Origin: Neoroseomonas soli
GTDB taxonomy: Bacteria > Pseudomonadota > Alphaproteobacteria > Acetobacterales > Acetobacteraceae
Reading direction: 5' to 3'
NCBI RefSeq assembly: GCF_018129065.1
Contig: NZ_JAAEDM010000054.1
Coordinates: 1-34,552, forward strand
DNA length: 34,552 bases
Shown: in pieces, positions 1 to 6,881 of the stretch
How positions within the stretch are numbered: position 1 is the stretch's first letter
Layout: the number at the start of each line of letters is the position of its first letter
The notes under the pieces: generated by a model
Told to the model about the DNA's origin: nothing
What the model saw: only the letters and a program-made list of their open reading frames with translations
Databases searched by the model: none
Made by a program: the position numbers and the translations under genes

Positions 1-2
1 AG

Positions 3-665
3 AGCGGCGCCGAGGCCGGCGCGCTCGCCGCCGCGGCGGAGGCCGAGGCGGCCCAGGGCCGCAGCCTGTCCTGGCTGATCGAGGGGCGGCGCGTGCTCGC
101 GCTGTTCGCCTTCGAGGACGCGCTGAAGCCGGGTGCCGCCGCCGCGATCGGCGGGCTGCATGCGATGGGCCTGCGCACGGCGATGCTGAGCGGCGACATC
201 CGCGCCGCGGCGCAAGGCGTGGCGGACCGGCTCGGCATCGACAGCGTCGCCGCCGAGGTGCTGCCCGACGGCAAGGCCGACGCCGTCGCCGCCTGGCAGG
301 CGGAAGGCCATCGCATTGCCATGGTGGGCGACGGCGTCAACGACGCGCCGGCGCTGGCGAAGGCGGAACTCGGCATCGCCATGGGCACGGGCACCGACGT
401 CGCCATCGAGGCCGCCGGCATCACGCTGCTGCGCGGCGATCCGGCGCTGGTGCCGGCGGCGATCGAGGTGGCGCGGCGGACGCACGCGAAGATCCGCCAC
501 AACCTGGTCTGGGCCTTCGGCTACAACGTGGTCGGGCTGCCGCTGGCGGCGGCGGGGATGCTCTCCCCGGTCGTGGCGGGGGCGGCGATGGCGATGTCCT
601 CGGTCAGCGTGCTGACCAGCGCGCTGCTGCTGGCGCGGTGGAAGCCGAAGGAGGATGCACGGTGA
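3..665 (+). CDS. copA: Copper-translocating P1B-type ATPase, C-terminal part (5' end outside window)
   Basis: Inner-membrane pump that exports Cu(I) using ATP. Only the last ~220 residues are present; the reading frame is open to the left edge, so the gene is cut by the window and not broken. Visible parts are the end of the P/N-domain region and the hinge motif GDGVNDAPAL (nt 327-356), followed by the ELGIAMGTGTDVAIEAAGI stretch typical of heavy-metal P-type ATPases. The final membrane pair carries a YN in the first helix (YNVVGLPLAA) and MSSVSV in the last, the positions where P1B-1 pumps bind copper. The usual Asn after SSVSV appears as Ser (VLTSAL). The stop overlaps the GTG start of cueR, and a copZ-like gene follows, which supports copper over other metals. 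The phosphorylation site and N-terminal metal domains lie outside the window. Confidence 0.93.
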   Translation, partial: SGAEAGALAAAAEAEAAQGRSLSWLIEGRRVLALFAFEDALKPGAAAAIGGLHAMGLRTAMLSGDIRAAAQGVADRLGIDSVAAEVLPDGKADAVAAWQAEGHRIAMVGDGVNDAPALAKAELGIAMGTGTDVAIEAAGITLLRGDPALVPAAIEVARRTHAKIRHNLVWAFGYNVVGLPLAAAGMLSPVVAGAAMAMSSVSVLTSALLLARWKPKEDAR

Positions 666-1051
666 ACATCGGCGACGCGGCCGCGACCTCCGGTGTCTCG
701 GCCAAGATGATCCGGCACTACGAATCGATCGGGCTGCTCACGGCGGCGCGCAGCGACAACGGCTACCGCGTCTATGCCGACCGCGACGTGGCGGTGCTGC
801 GCTTCATCCGCCACGCGCGCGACCTCGGCTTCCCGCTGGAGGACGTGCGCCGGCTGCTGATGCTCTGGCAGGACCGTGGGCGCGCGAGCGCGGAAGTGAA
901 GCAGCTTGCGCTGACGCATGTCGAGGCGCTGGAGAACAAGGCGGCGTCGCTGCGCACGATGGCGGCGAGCCTTCGCCACCTGGCCGAGCATTGCCACGGC
1001 GATACGCGGCCCGACTGTCCGATCCTGGACGACCTCGCACGCAAGGAGTGA
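662..1051 (+). CDS. cueR: MerR-family copper-responsive regulator CueR
   Basis: Cytoplasmic Cu(I)-sensing activator of copper export genes, 129 aa. The start is taken as GTG at 662, which overlaps the copA stop (GTGA) and is preceded by AAGGAGG. The next ATG upstream, at 638, lies inside copA and adds residues without homology. Residues 2-25 form the MerR winged-helix start (NIGDAAATSGVSAKMIRHYES), followed by IGLL and the NGYR wing. A dimerisation helix covers about 75-108. The C-terminal metal loop has Cys111 and Cys119 in C-x7-CPILDDL, matching the two-cysteine CueR/HMRTR loop; zinc or mercury relatives have different spacing. Lying inside the copA-copZ operon suggests it is transcribed with its targets. 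Any CueR operator would be upstream of copA, outside the window. Confidence 0.92.
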   Translation: MNIGDAAATSGVSAKMIRHYESIGLLTAARSDNGYRVYADRDVAVLRFIRHARDLGFPLEDVRRLLMLWQDRGRASAEVKQLALTHVEALENKAASLRTMAASLRHLAEHCHGDTRPDCPILDDLARKE

Positions 1052-1056
1052 GAGAG

Positions 1057-1272
1057 ATGGAAAAGAGCACCCCGCCCACCATCACGCTGAAGGTGGAAGG
1101 CATGTCCTGCGGCCACTGCGTGAAGGCCGTGACCGCCGCCATCCAGGCGAAGGACCCGGAGGCGAAGGTGGTGGTGGACCTGCAGGACGGCACGGTGAAG
1201 GCCGAGACCATCCTGCCGCGCCACACCGTCTCGGTGGCGGTGGAGGAGGAAGGCTACGCGGTGAAGGGCTGA
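1057..1272 (+). CDS. copZ: CopZ-like heavy-metal-associated (HMA) copper chaperone
   Basis: Small soluble copper-binding protein of 71 aa that hands Cu(I) to CopA. It has the ferredoxin-like HMA fold signature: TLKVEGMSCGHCVKAVTAAI with Cys18 and Cys21 as the metal ligands (GMSCGHC), then VVVDLQDGTVKAE and a final VEEEGYAVKG. The start ATG at 1057 is 5 nt after the cueR stop, and the end of cueR (AAGGAG) supplies the ribosome-binding site. Length matches single-domain CopZ proteins. Position directly after copA-cueR supports copper as the metal; a mercury role (MerP) is unlikely because there is no signal peptide. Confidence 0.88.
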   Translation: MEKSTPPTITLKVEGMSCGHCVKAVTAAIQAKDPEAKVVVDLQDGTVKAETILPRHTVSVAVEEEGYAVKG

Positions 1273-1300
1273 GACGCCCGGCACGCGGCGGGGGCGGCCG

Positions 1301-1314
1301 TTGATCTGAATCAA
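1301..1314. promoter_or_regulatory. FNR/CRP-type operator, perfect palindrome
   Basis: TTGATCTGAATCAA matches the FNR/FixK/DNR consensus TTGAT-N4-ATCAA at all ten fixed positions. Its centre (1307.5) lies 58.5 nt before the ATG at 1366. A class II arrangement (centre at -41.5) would put the transcript start near 1349. The downstream gene encodes a regulator of the same family, so autoregulation or control by another FNR/FixK protein is likely. Confidence 0.75.
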
Positions 1315-1365
1315 TCCCCCGCCGTGCGGTCGCTGCGATGGTGCATGCATGCGGACACGACTCCC

Positions 1366-2070
1366 ATGCAGGCGATGCGCACGGCACCCGGGGTGAGGGA
1401 AACCGGCGCGCTGCTCGCCGCCGCCTCCGCCGAGACCCGCGCCCGGCTGATCGAAACGGCCAGGCCGGTCGCACTGTCGCGCGGCGCGCAGGTCTTCGCG
1501 CAGGACACGCCGGCGGAATCGCTTCTCGTGCTCCTCCAGGGTTCCGTCGGCCTCAGCACGACGGAGGATGGCGGCGTGCCGACCATGGTGGAGATCCTCG
1601 CGCCCGGCGATGCGTTCTCGATCCCCGCGGTGATGCTGCAGCTGCCGAATCCGGTGGCGGCGGTGGCGCTCGCGCCCTCCCGCCTGATCGCACTGCCGGC
1701 CGAGGAGGTGCGCGCCGCCGCCGCGGCCGACCCCGGCCTGATGCATGCGGCGATGGAGCAGCTCGCGCGGCACTGGCGGCTGATGCTGGACCAGGTGGTG
1801 GATCTCAAGACGCGCGACGCGACGCAGCGCGCGGCGCGTTTCCTGGTGCGTCGCCTGGTCGCGCAGCGCGGCGCGGTGGAACTGCCCGAACCGCGCGCGG
1901 CGATCGCGGCGCGACTGGGCATGACGCCCGAGAGCCTGTCGCGCGCGCTGCACGGGCTGGAAGCGGCGGGGCTGCTGCGCCTGCACGGCCGCCGCGTGGA
2001 CGTGCCGGACCGCGCCGCCCTGCTGCGCGCGACGCTGCCGCGGACGGAGGCGCGCGTGCGTCCGGCCTGA
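1366..2070 (+). CDS. Crp/Fnr-family transcriptional regulator without Fe-S cysteines (DNR/FixK-like)
   Basis: Predicted dimeric DNA-binding regulator of 234 aa: an N-terminal cyclic-nucleotide-type beta roll (about 20-120, with LLVLLQGSVGL and ILAPGDAFSIP), a long dimerisation helix (HAAMEQLARHWRLMLDQVVDLK), then a Crp-type winged helix with recognition helix MTPESLSRALHGLEAAGLL. The E-S-L-S-R pattern is the E..SR set of FNR-type proteins that read TTGAT half-sites. The chosen frame contains no cysteine, so it cannot carry the oxygen-sensing [4Fe-4S] cluster of true FNR; DNR (haem/NO) or FixK (no direct sensor) are nearer types. The ATG at 1324 would lie inside the likely promoter just after the FNR box, so ATG 1366 is preferred; ATG 1375 is possible. 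No strong ribosome-binding site is visible. The ligand is unknown. Confidence 0.82.
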   Translation: MQAMRTAPGVRETGALLAAASAETRARLIETARPVALSRGAQVFAQDTPAESLLVLLQGSVGLSTTEDGGVPTMVEILAPGDAFSIPAVMLQLPNPVAAVALAPSRLIALPAEEVRAAAAADPGLMHAAMEQLARHWRLMLDQVVDLKTRDATQRAARFLVRRLVAQRGAVELPEPRAAIAARLGMTPESLSRALHGLEAAGLLRLHGRRVDVPDRAALLRATLPRTEARVRPA

Positions 2071-2131
2071 GGGCTTCGCAGCGCGCGCGCCACGTGGTGC
2101 CATGCCCCCATCCAGCCAAGGGGGAAACGAC

Positions 2132-2680
2132 ATGGCCCGCGTGCCCGACATGACCGTGGAAAAGCTCAAGGAAGCGGATCGCGACCTGCTGAAGCGCAAC
2201 ATCGCGCTGCATCGCGCATTGACCAACAGCCCCAACGGGGCGCGGGCCTTCGGGGGACTCGGCCAATTCATCCGCTACGGCTCGGTGCTCGATGCGCGGC
2301 TGCGGGAACTGGCGATCCTGCAGGTGGGGTGGCTGGCGCGCTCCCCCTACGAATGGTCGCATCACGTGAAGATCGGCTTCGACTTCGGCGTGACCGAGGA
2401 CGACATCCGCGCGCTGATCGCCGAGAGCGAGGGGCGGGATTCCACGCTCGAGCCGGTGGCGAAGCTCGTGCTGCGGGCGGCGCGCGAGGCCTATGCCGGC
2501 CCGGGCGTGAGCGAGGCCACCTTCGAGAAGCTGCGCGCGCATTTCGACAATGAGCGGCTGGTCGATCTCGTGCTGGTCATCGGCTTCTACTGCGCGGTGG
2601 TGCGCGTGCTGGCCTCGCTCGATGTCCAGGTGGAGCCGGGCTACCAGCCCTACCTGGACCGCTTCCCGCTGCCGGGGTGA
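2132..2680 (+). CDS. Carboxymuconolactone decarboxylase (CMD/AhpD-like) family protein
   Basis: Soluble all-helical protein of 182 aa of the CMD superfamily. The core is at about residues 50-85: LRELAILQVGWLARSPYEWSHH then VKIGFDFGVTEDDI, the E...W.HH pattern of the family. The AhpD redox CxxC pair is absent; its place is held by LARSPYEW, so a peroxidase-reductant role is unlikely. Related proteins include 4-carboxymuconolactone decarboxylases and many uncharacterised oxidoreductase-like members. ATG 2132 follows AAGGGGGAAAC; the ATG at 2102 lacks such a site. A hairpin follows the stop, and the next gene is convergent. It lies 61 nt after the Crp/Fnr gene, so co-transcription is possible. 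The substrate cannot be told. Confidence 0.78.
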   Translation: MARVPDMTVEKLKEADRDLLKRNIALHRALTNSPNGARAFGGLGQFIRYGSVLDARLRELAILQVGWLARSPYEWSHHVKIGFDFGVTEDDIRALIAESEGRDSTLEPVAKLVLRAAREAYAGPGVSEATFEKLRAHFDNERLVDLVLVIGFYCAVVRVLASLDVQVEPGYQPYLDRFPLPG

Positions 2681-2681
2681 T

Positions 2682-2698
2682 CGCCGGACCTTCCGGCG
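2682..2698. terminator. Possible bidirectional terminator hairpin
   Basis: CGCCGGA-CCT-TCCGGCG, a perfect 7-bp stem with a 3-nt loop, lies between the convergent CMD-family gene and the EamA gene. No T-run follows on either strand, so the call is tentative. Confidence 0.35.
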
Positions 2699-2701
2699 CG
2701 A

Positions 2702-3607
2702 TCAACCCGCCCCCGGCCGGGCCTTCGCCGCCCAGGGGCGGGTGACGAGCACGACACCGAGCCCGGAGAGCAGCACGGCGAGGGCGGTGGCCGCGTTGGG
2801 CACCTCGCCGAGCAGCGCGAAGCCGCCCGCGCAGGCCGCGCCGGGGCTGAGGCTGCCGAAGGCCGCCGCCTGCGCCGCGCCGAGCCGCTGCACCGCCATG
2901 GCGAAGGCCACCGGCGCGAGGATGCCCGAGGCAAGCCCCTGGTAGGTCGCCTGCAAGGCGATGTCGTGCCACGGGATCCCCGGCGCGACAGGGTCCATGC
3001 CCAGGAGCTGGAAGGGTGCGAGGACGAGCACCGAGCCGGCGCTGACGAAGGCCGCCGCCTCCCACGGGCCGAGCCCGCTGCGCCGCAGCGCGATGGTGTA
3101 GCCCGAGGCCAGCAGCGCCGCGGCGAGCAGCAGCAGGTAGCCCATCCACTGCCCGTCCCCGCCCATGCCGAGGGAAGGTGCTACGATGACCGCGACCGCG
3201 CTGCCGATCATCGCCAGCCCGGCGAAGCGCAGGATGCCGAAGCGCTCGCCGAGGAAGGCCGAGACCAGCGCCACGCAGAGCGGCACGGTGCCCGGCAGCA
3301 GGGCGCCCGCTTCCGCCGCGCCTGCGATGCTCAGCCCCGTGCCGGCCACGAGGACGAAGGGCGCGCCGCCGCCGGCGAGCAGCATCGTCAACTGCCAAGC
3401 CTGCACGCGGCGCAACCTTGGCCAGGCACGGCGCAGCACCGGCAGCAGCAGGAGCGCGGGGCCTGCGAAGCGCAGCATGGCGATGTCATCCGGGGCGAGC
3501 GGTGCGTCGCCCGACACGCCGAGGCGCGTGACGGCGAGCGCGCCGCCCCAGATGGCGGACGCCGCGAGCCCGGCGGCGATGCCGAGCGGGGAGGGAGTGG
3601 CGGTCAT
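2702..3607 (-). CDS. EamA/DMT-superfamily transporter
   Basis: Inner-membrane carrier of 301 aa, usual length for the drug/metabolite transporter family, with about ten hydrophobic segments arranged as two EamA repeats (roughly 8-145 and 155-290). Family features are the WGGALAVTRLG start of helix 1, the FLGERFGILRFAGLAMIGSAVAVIVAP end of repeat 1, and LLGEVPNAATALAVLLSGLGVVLV at the end of repeat 2, where acidic ALLGE/FLGE motifs recur. The start ATG at 3607 follows AGGAGGCATGAACC. The DUF1127 gene ends 33 nt upstream on the same strand, so the two may form one transcript. Substrate is unknown; members export amino acids, metabolites or drugs. Confidence 0.85.
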   Translation of the reverse strand: MTATPSPLGIAAGLAASAIWGGALAVTRLGVSGDAPLAPDDIAMLRFAGPALLLLPVLRRAWPRLRRVQAWQLTMLLAGGGAPFVLVAGTGLSIAGAAEAGALLPGTVPLCVALVSAFLGERFGILRFAGLAMIGSAVAVIVAPSLGMGGDGQWMGYLLLLAAALLASGYTIALRRSGLGPWEAAAFVSAGSVLVLAPFQLLGMDPVAPGIPWHDIALQATYQGLASGILAPVAFAMAVQRLGAAQAAAFGSLSPGAACAGGFALLGEVPNAATALAVLLSGLGVVLVTRPWAAKARPGAG

Positions 3608-3640
3608 GGTTCATGCCTCCTGGCGGGAGACGCTCGCGCG

Positions 3641-3802
3641 TCAGTCCCGCCACCACGGCTTGACGGCTTCCGCCGCGGCGATGTCCCGCGAGATGCCGAT
3701 GTCCTTCAGCATCCGGGCATCCATCTCGAGCAGCAGCCGCCGTCCCCGGGCGCGTTCCCGGATGCGCGCGAAGCCGTCGATCAGCGTTCCGATGGTGGTC
3801 AT
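3641..3802 (-). CDS. DUF1127 (YjiS-like) small protein
   Basis: Small arginine-rich protein of 53 aa. The C-terminal half is the DUF1127 signature: LLEMDARMLKDIGISRDIAAAEA followed by KPWWRD, in which the L..MD.RML.DIGI.R core is diagnostic. ATG at 3802 is chosen because it starts the domain and is preceded by GGAAGGA; an open frame runs further upstream but is unlike the family. DUF1127 proteins are abundant in alphaproteobacteria. Some bind RNA or take part in phosphate and small-RNA responses, but the role of this copy is unknown. It precedes the EamA transporter by 33 nt on the same strand. Confidence 0.85.
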   Translation of the reverse strand: MTTIGTLIDGFARIRERARGRRLLLEMDARMLKDIGISRDIAAAEAVKPWWRD

Positions 3803-4125
3803 GGCAGGTGTTCCTTCCGTCGATGGCCGACGGCGGGGCGCCGCGGCCCGCGATTCATGCGGCAGGCCGCCCGCGGGTGCTTGGCGCCGCCCTTGCGGAC
3901 GGCTGGAGATTTCCTTGCGGTTTGGCCGTATCGCGTGACCTGCGACACGCGCGCGCGGAGCGCATCCGCCGGCCACGGAAAGCCAGGCCCCGACCCTCCA
4001 GGACCGGGCGCCCGCCGCCCTCCGGCGACGAAAGCTAAGGACCCAAAGAAGGTTGGGGGGTGCGGGGGGAAGTTCCCTTCCCCCCGCCTCTTGCCGCTCC
4101 CATCCCTGCGCGCCACAAGCGACCG
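3803..4125. other. Intergenic region between divergent DUF1127 and MFS genes
   Basis: This 323-nt stretch should hold the promoters for the leftward DUF1127-EamA pair and the rightward MFS gene. No convincing -35/-10 pair was found. The only clear structure is the hairpin at 4062-4087. Long overlapping open frames here are GC-driven and resemble no family. Confidence 0.5.
4062..4087. repeat. Hairpin GCGGGGGGAA / TTCCCCCCGC in MFS leader
   Basis: A perfect 10-bp inverted repeat with loop GTTCCC ends 38 nt before the MFS start. It follows a second G-run (GGTTGGGGGGTGC, 4051-4063). It could be a terminator-like or attenuating hairpin in the leader, or an intergenic palindrome; no T-run follows. 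Confidence 0.45.
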
Positions 4126-5343
4126 ATGAATCCTGCCCTCCGCGCCGGCCTGCCCATCCTGATCGGTGCGGCGGTCATGCTGTCCCTCGCCATGGGCCTG
4201 CGTCAGAGCCTCGGCCTGTTCATGGCGCCGGCGACGCGCGAGCTCGGCGTCGCGGTGGCCGAGTTCACGCTCGCCATCGCGGTGCAGAACCTCGGCTGGG
4301 GCCTGCTGCAGCCCTTCACCGGCGCGGCGGCGGCGCGCTGGGGGTTCCGGCCGGTGCTGATGGCGGGCGCGGTCGCCTATCTCGCCGGGCTCGCGGTCAT
4401 GGCGCTGGCGCAGGGCAGCGTCGCGCTGATGCTGGGGCCGGGGCTGCTGATCGGCTTCGCGCTGGCCTGTACGGCGAGCGGCATGGCGCTCGCGGTCGCT
4501 TCGCGGCCGGTGCCGAATGCGCTGCGGTCCACCGCGCTCGGCATCGTTTCCGCAGCGGGTTCGGTGGGGGCGTTGATCGCCGCGCCGGTCGGCCAGGTGC
4601 TGGCGGAAGGCTGGGGCTGGCGGGCGGGTGTGTGGGGGTTCCTGGTGCTGGCGATCGCCATGCTGCCGGCGGCCTGGATGGCGGGGCGGGTGGACCGCGT
4701 GCCGGTGCCGCCGCTGCCGCCGGGGGAAGCCCCGGGCATGGGCGCCGCCCTGTCGCGTGCGATGACGCACACGCCCTTCCTGGTGATGGCCGGGGCCTAT
4801 TTCGTCTGCGGGCTGCAACTGGTGTTCCTGACCACGCACCTGCCGTCCTACCTCGAGATCTGCGGGCAGGACCCGATGCTGTCGGCCAAGGCGCTCGGGA
4901 CGATCGGCGGGTTCAACGTGCTGGGATCGCTGTTCTTCGGCTGGGCCGGCGGGCGCTGGAGCAAGGGGGTGCTGCTGGGCGGCATCTACCTCTCGCGTTC
5001 GGTGGTGCTGGCGCTCTACTTCGCCTGGCCGCCGAGCGAGGCCTCGACGCTCGTCTTCGCCGCGGTGATCGGCTTCCTGTGGCTGGGCGTGGCGCCGCTC
5101 GTCTCGGGCATGGTCATCGATATGTTCGGCATGCGCTTCCAGGCGATGATCCAGGGCATCGCCTTCATGTCGCACCAGCTCGGCTCCTTCCTTGGCGCCT
5201 TCGGGGGCGGGGTGCTGTTCGACCTGAACGGGGACTACGTGCTGGCCTGGCAGCTCGGGGTGGGGATGGGCATGCTGGCGGGCGTGGTGCAGCTGGCCTA
5301 TGCCCTGCCACGCACCGGCCCGCGGCGGCCGGCACCGGCCTGA
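4126..5343 (+). CDS. Major facilitator superfamily (MFS) transporter
   Basis: Inner-membrane secondary carrier of 405 aa with 12 predicted helices. Helix 1 has the MGLRQSLGLFMAPATRELG pattern of the monocarboxylate/oxalate-formate (MCT/OFA-like) MFS group. The loop 2-3 region reads AAAARWGFRPVLMAG, a weak form of the MFS motif A, and the second half has the related FFGWAGGRWSKGVLLGGIY. ATG 4126 is chosen because it starts directly before helix 1; an in-frame ATG at 4060 would add 22 proline-rich residues and overlap the leader hairpin. The next gene is a TRAP-type binding protein 66 nt after the stop, so an organic-acid substrate is plausible but unproven. Confidence 0.85.
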   Translation: MNPALRAGLPILIGAAVMLSLAMGLRQSLGLFMAPATRELGVAVAEFTLAIAVQNLGWGLLQPFTGAAAARWGFRPVLMAGAVAYLAGLAVMALAQGSVALMLGPGLLIGFALACTASGMALAVASRPVPNALRSTALGIVSAAGSVGALIAAPVGQVLAEGWGWRAGVWGFLVLAIAMLPAAWMAGRVDRVPVPPLPPGEAPGMGAALSRAMTHTPFLVMAGAYFVCGLQLVFLTTHLPSYLEICGQDPMLSAKALGTIGGFNVLGSLFFGWAGGRWSKGVLLGGIYLSRSVVLALYFAWPPSEASTLVFAAVIGFLWLGVAPLVSGMVIDMFGMRFQAMIQGIAFMSHQLGSFLGAFGGGVLFDLNGDYVLAWQLGVGMGMLAGVVQLAYALPRTGPRRPAPA

Positions 5344-5409
5344 TCCTTTTCCGCCTGCCGTCTTTCGCTTATGGGACGGTTGGATCGCCATACCGGGAGG
5401 AACCCCCGA

Positions 5410-6498
5410 ATGAACCGTCGTGCCCTGATGGGGGCCGCGGCCGCCGCCGCCCCCGCCGCGCTGGCCGCGCCCGCCCTCGCCCAGACGCAGATGCCGGAGG
5501 TGCGCTGGCGCCTTTCCTCCTCCTTCCCGCGCAACCTCGACGTGCTGTTCGGCACGGCCGAGGGCGTCGCCCAGCGCGTCGCGCAGCTGACCGACGGCAA
5601 GTTCCGCATTTCGGTCTTCCCCGGCGGCGAGATCGCCCCGCCCTTCGCCGCGCTGGACGCGGTGCAGTCGGGCTCGGTGGAGTGCACCCACACCGCCTCC
5701 TACTACTATGTCGGCAAGGACCCGACCTTCGCCTTCTTCACCGCGATGCCCTTCGGGCTGAAGAGCCGCCAGTTCACCGCCTGGTGGCGGCATGGCGGCG
5801 GCAAGGAGCTCGGCGCGGATCTCTTCCGTGAATACAACGCGGTGGCCCTGACCTGCGGCGACACCGGCGCGCAGATGGGCGGCTGGTTCCGCAACGAGGT
5901 GCCGAACCTCGCCGCGCTGAACGGCCTGAAGTTCCGCATCGCCGGCTTCGCGGGGCAGGTGTTCCAGCGGCTTGGCGCGGCACCGACGCAGGTGGCCGCG
6001 GCGGACATCTATCCGTCGCTCGAGCGCGGCACGCTCGATGCCGTCGAGTTCACCGTGCCGCATGACGACGAGAAGCTCGGCTTCGTGCGCGTGGCCCGCT
6101 ACTACTATGCCCCGGGCTTCTGGGAGCCGGGCGCGCGGCTGCACTTCGTCGCCAACCAGCGCGCCTGGGATGCGCTGCCGGACCTGTACAAGCACGCCAT
6201 CGAGGTCGCCTGCAACGAGCAGGATTCCGAGATGCTGGCGCGCTACGACGACCTCAACCCGAAGGCGCTGCGCCGCCTGGTGGCCGCCGGCGCGCAGCTG
6301 CGCTTCTGGCCGCGCGACATCATGCAGGCCGCCTGGCGCGCCACGCACGAGGTCTATGAGGAAACCGGCAGCCGCAACCCCCGCTTCAAGCGGGCGTGGG
6401 ACTCCTACCGCCCCTACCGCGACGAGCTGTACCAGTGGTTCCGCGTGGCGGAGAATTCCTTCGACAACTTCGCCTTCCCCGCTGCCGCGCAGCGGTAA
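5410..6498 (+). CDS. TRAP-type transporter periplasmic binding protein (DctP family)
   Basis: Periplasmic solute receptor of 362 aa. The start ATG at 5410 follows GGGAGGAAC. The N-terminus [18 protein letters not shown] with an ALAQ cleavage site is an export signal with a twin arginine, so Tat export is possible. The mature part begins [22 protein letters not shown] and continues with the DctP core: [41 protein letters not shown] (containing the substrate-binding Arg) and [21 protein letters not shown]. This pattern is nearest the TakP/mannitol-chloroaromatic subgroup, which binds 2-oxoacids and similar anions. No DctQ/DctM membrane genes are adjacent, so the receptor is an orphan within this window. 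A strong hairpin follows the stop. Confidence 0.9.
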   Translation: MNRRALMGAAAAAAPAALAAPALAQTQMPEVRWRLSSSFPRNLDVLFGTAEGVAQRVAQLTDGKFRISVFPGGEIAPPFAALDAVQSGSVECTHTASYYYVGKDPTFAFFTAMPFGLKSRQFTAWWRHGGGKELGADLFREYNAVALTCGDTGAQMGGWFRNEVPNLAALNGLKFRIAGFAGQVFQRLGAAPTQVAAADIYPSLERGTLDAVEFTVPHDDEKLGFVRVARYYYAPGFWEPGARLHFVANQRAWDALPDLYKHAIEVACNEQDSEMLARYDDLNPKALRRLVAAGAQLRFWPRDIMQAAWRATHEVYEETGSRNPRFKRAWDSYRPYRDELYQWFRVAENSFDNFAFPAAAQR

Positions 6499-6541
6499 GG
6501 CACGGGGCCCGAGGCTTTGCCTCGGGCCTGGCTTTCGTGCC
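6499..6541 (+). terminator. Terminator after the DctP-type gene
   Basis: The core GGCCCGAGGC-TTT-GCCTCGGGCC (6506-6528) is a perfect 10-bp stem with a 3-nt loop. An outer GGCACG/CGTGCC pair (6499-6504 with 6536-6541) encloses it together with a short CTTTC. It begins right after the stop codon and precedes the rho promoter. Confidence 0.68.
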
Positions 6542-6650
6542 CCGGGCGCCGGCGCGCCGGCGGCAGGGCCGGTCGCGCGCAGGGCGCGGCTGCCCGGCAG
6601 ACGGGGTGCCGAGGCCCTTGAAATTCCGCGGCGGCTCCGCAATTGACCCG

Positions 6651-6679
6651 TTGACGGGCCGCCCGCTCCTCCATAGGGT
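6651..6679 (+). promoter_or_regulatory. Probable rho promoter (sigma-70 type)
   Basis: TTGACG (6651-6656), a 17-nt spacer, then TAGGGT (6674-6679) gives a good housekeeping promoter for a GC-rich alphaproteobacterium. Transcription would start near 6686, leaving about 195 nt of untranslated leader before the rho ATG. A second TTGAC lies at 6643-6647. Confidence 0.5.
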
Positions 6680-6881
6680 TCGCGCGCTTCCCGCCAGCGG
6701 TGCGGGGCGTTTCGCGCCAGGCGCCGCCAACTTCCTTCCTTCCTTTCGGGACATCGCCCGTCGCGCCGGCCACCGGCCGCGGCCCGGGCGGTCAGGCCGC
6801 AGCACGCGCGGGCCTTCCGCGCCAGCCACGCCCTCGGGAACGTCCCGGCCATCCCCTGCTGTCGGACCGCGTCCAGGACCC
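6680..6881 (+). promoter_or_regulatory. Long untranslated leader of rho
   Basis: About 200 nt without a convincing gene lie between the predicted promoter and the rho start. The leader is rich in C and poor in A (for example CCTTCCTTCCTTTCGGGAC at 6732-6750), the base bias favoured by Rho loading. In enterobacteria rho is autoregulated by termination in its leader; a similar arrangement here is inference. Confidence 0.4.

Noticed and set aside
1324..1365. Earlier ATG for the Crp/Fnr-type regulator
   Set aside because: It would start only 10 nt after the FNR box, within the expected promoter, and adds 14 residues unlike the family.
2090..2097. CCACGTGG palindrome before the CMD-family gene
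   Set aside because: Eight-base palindromes are common by chance at this GC content and no regulator reading it is indicated.
3799..6852. Very long open frame (about 1000 codons) on the - strand
   Set aside because: It lies opposite the MFS and DctP genes, is rich in Arg, Gly and His as expected from GC-rich antisense reading, and has no family features.
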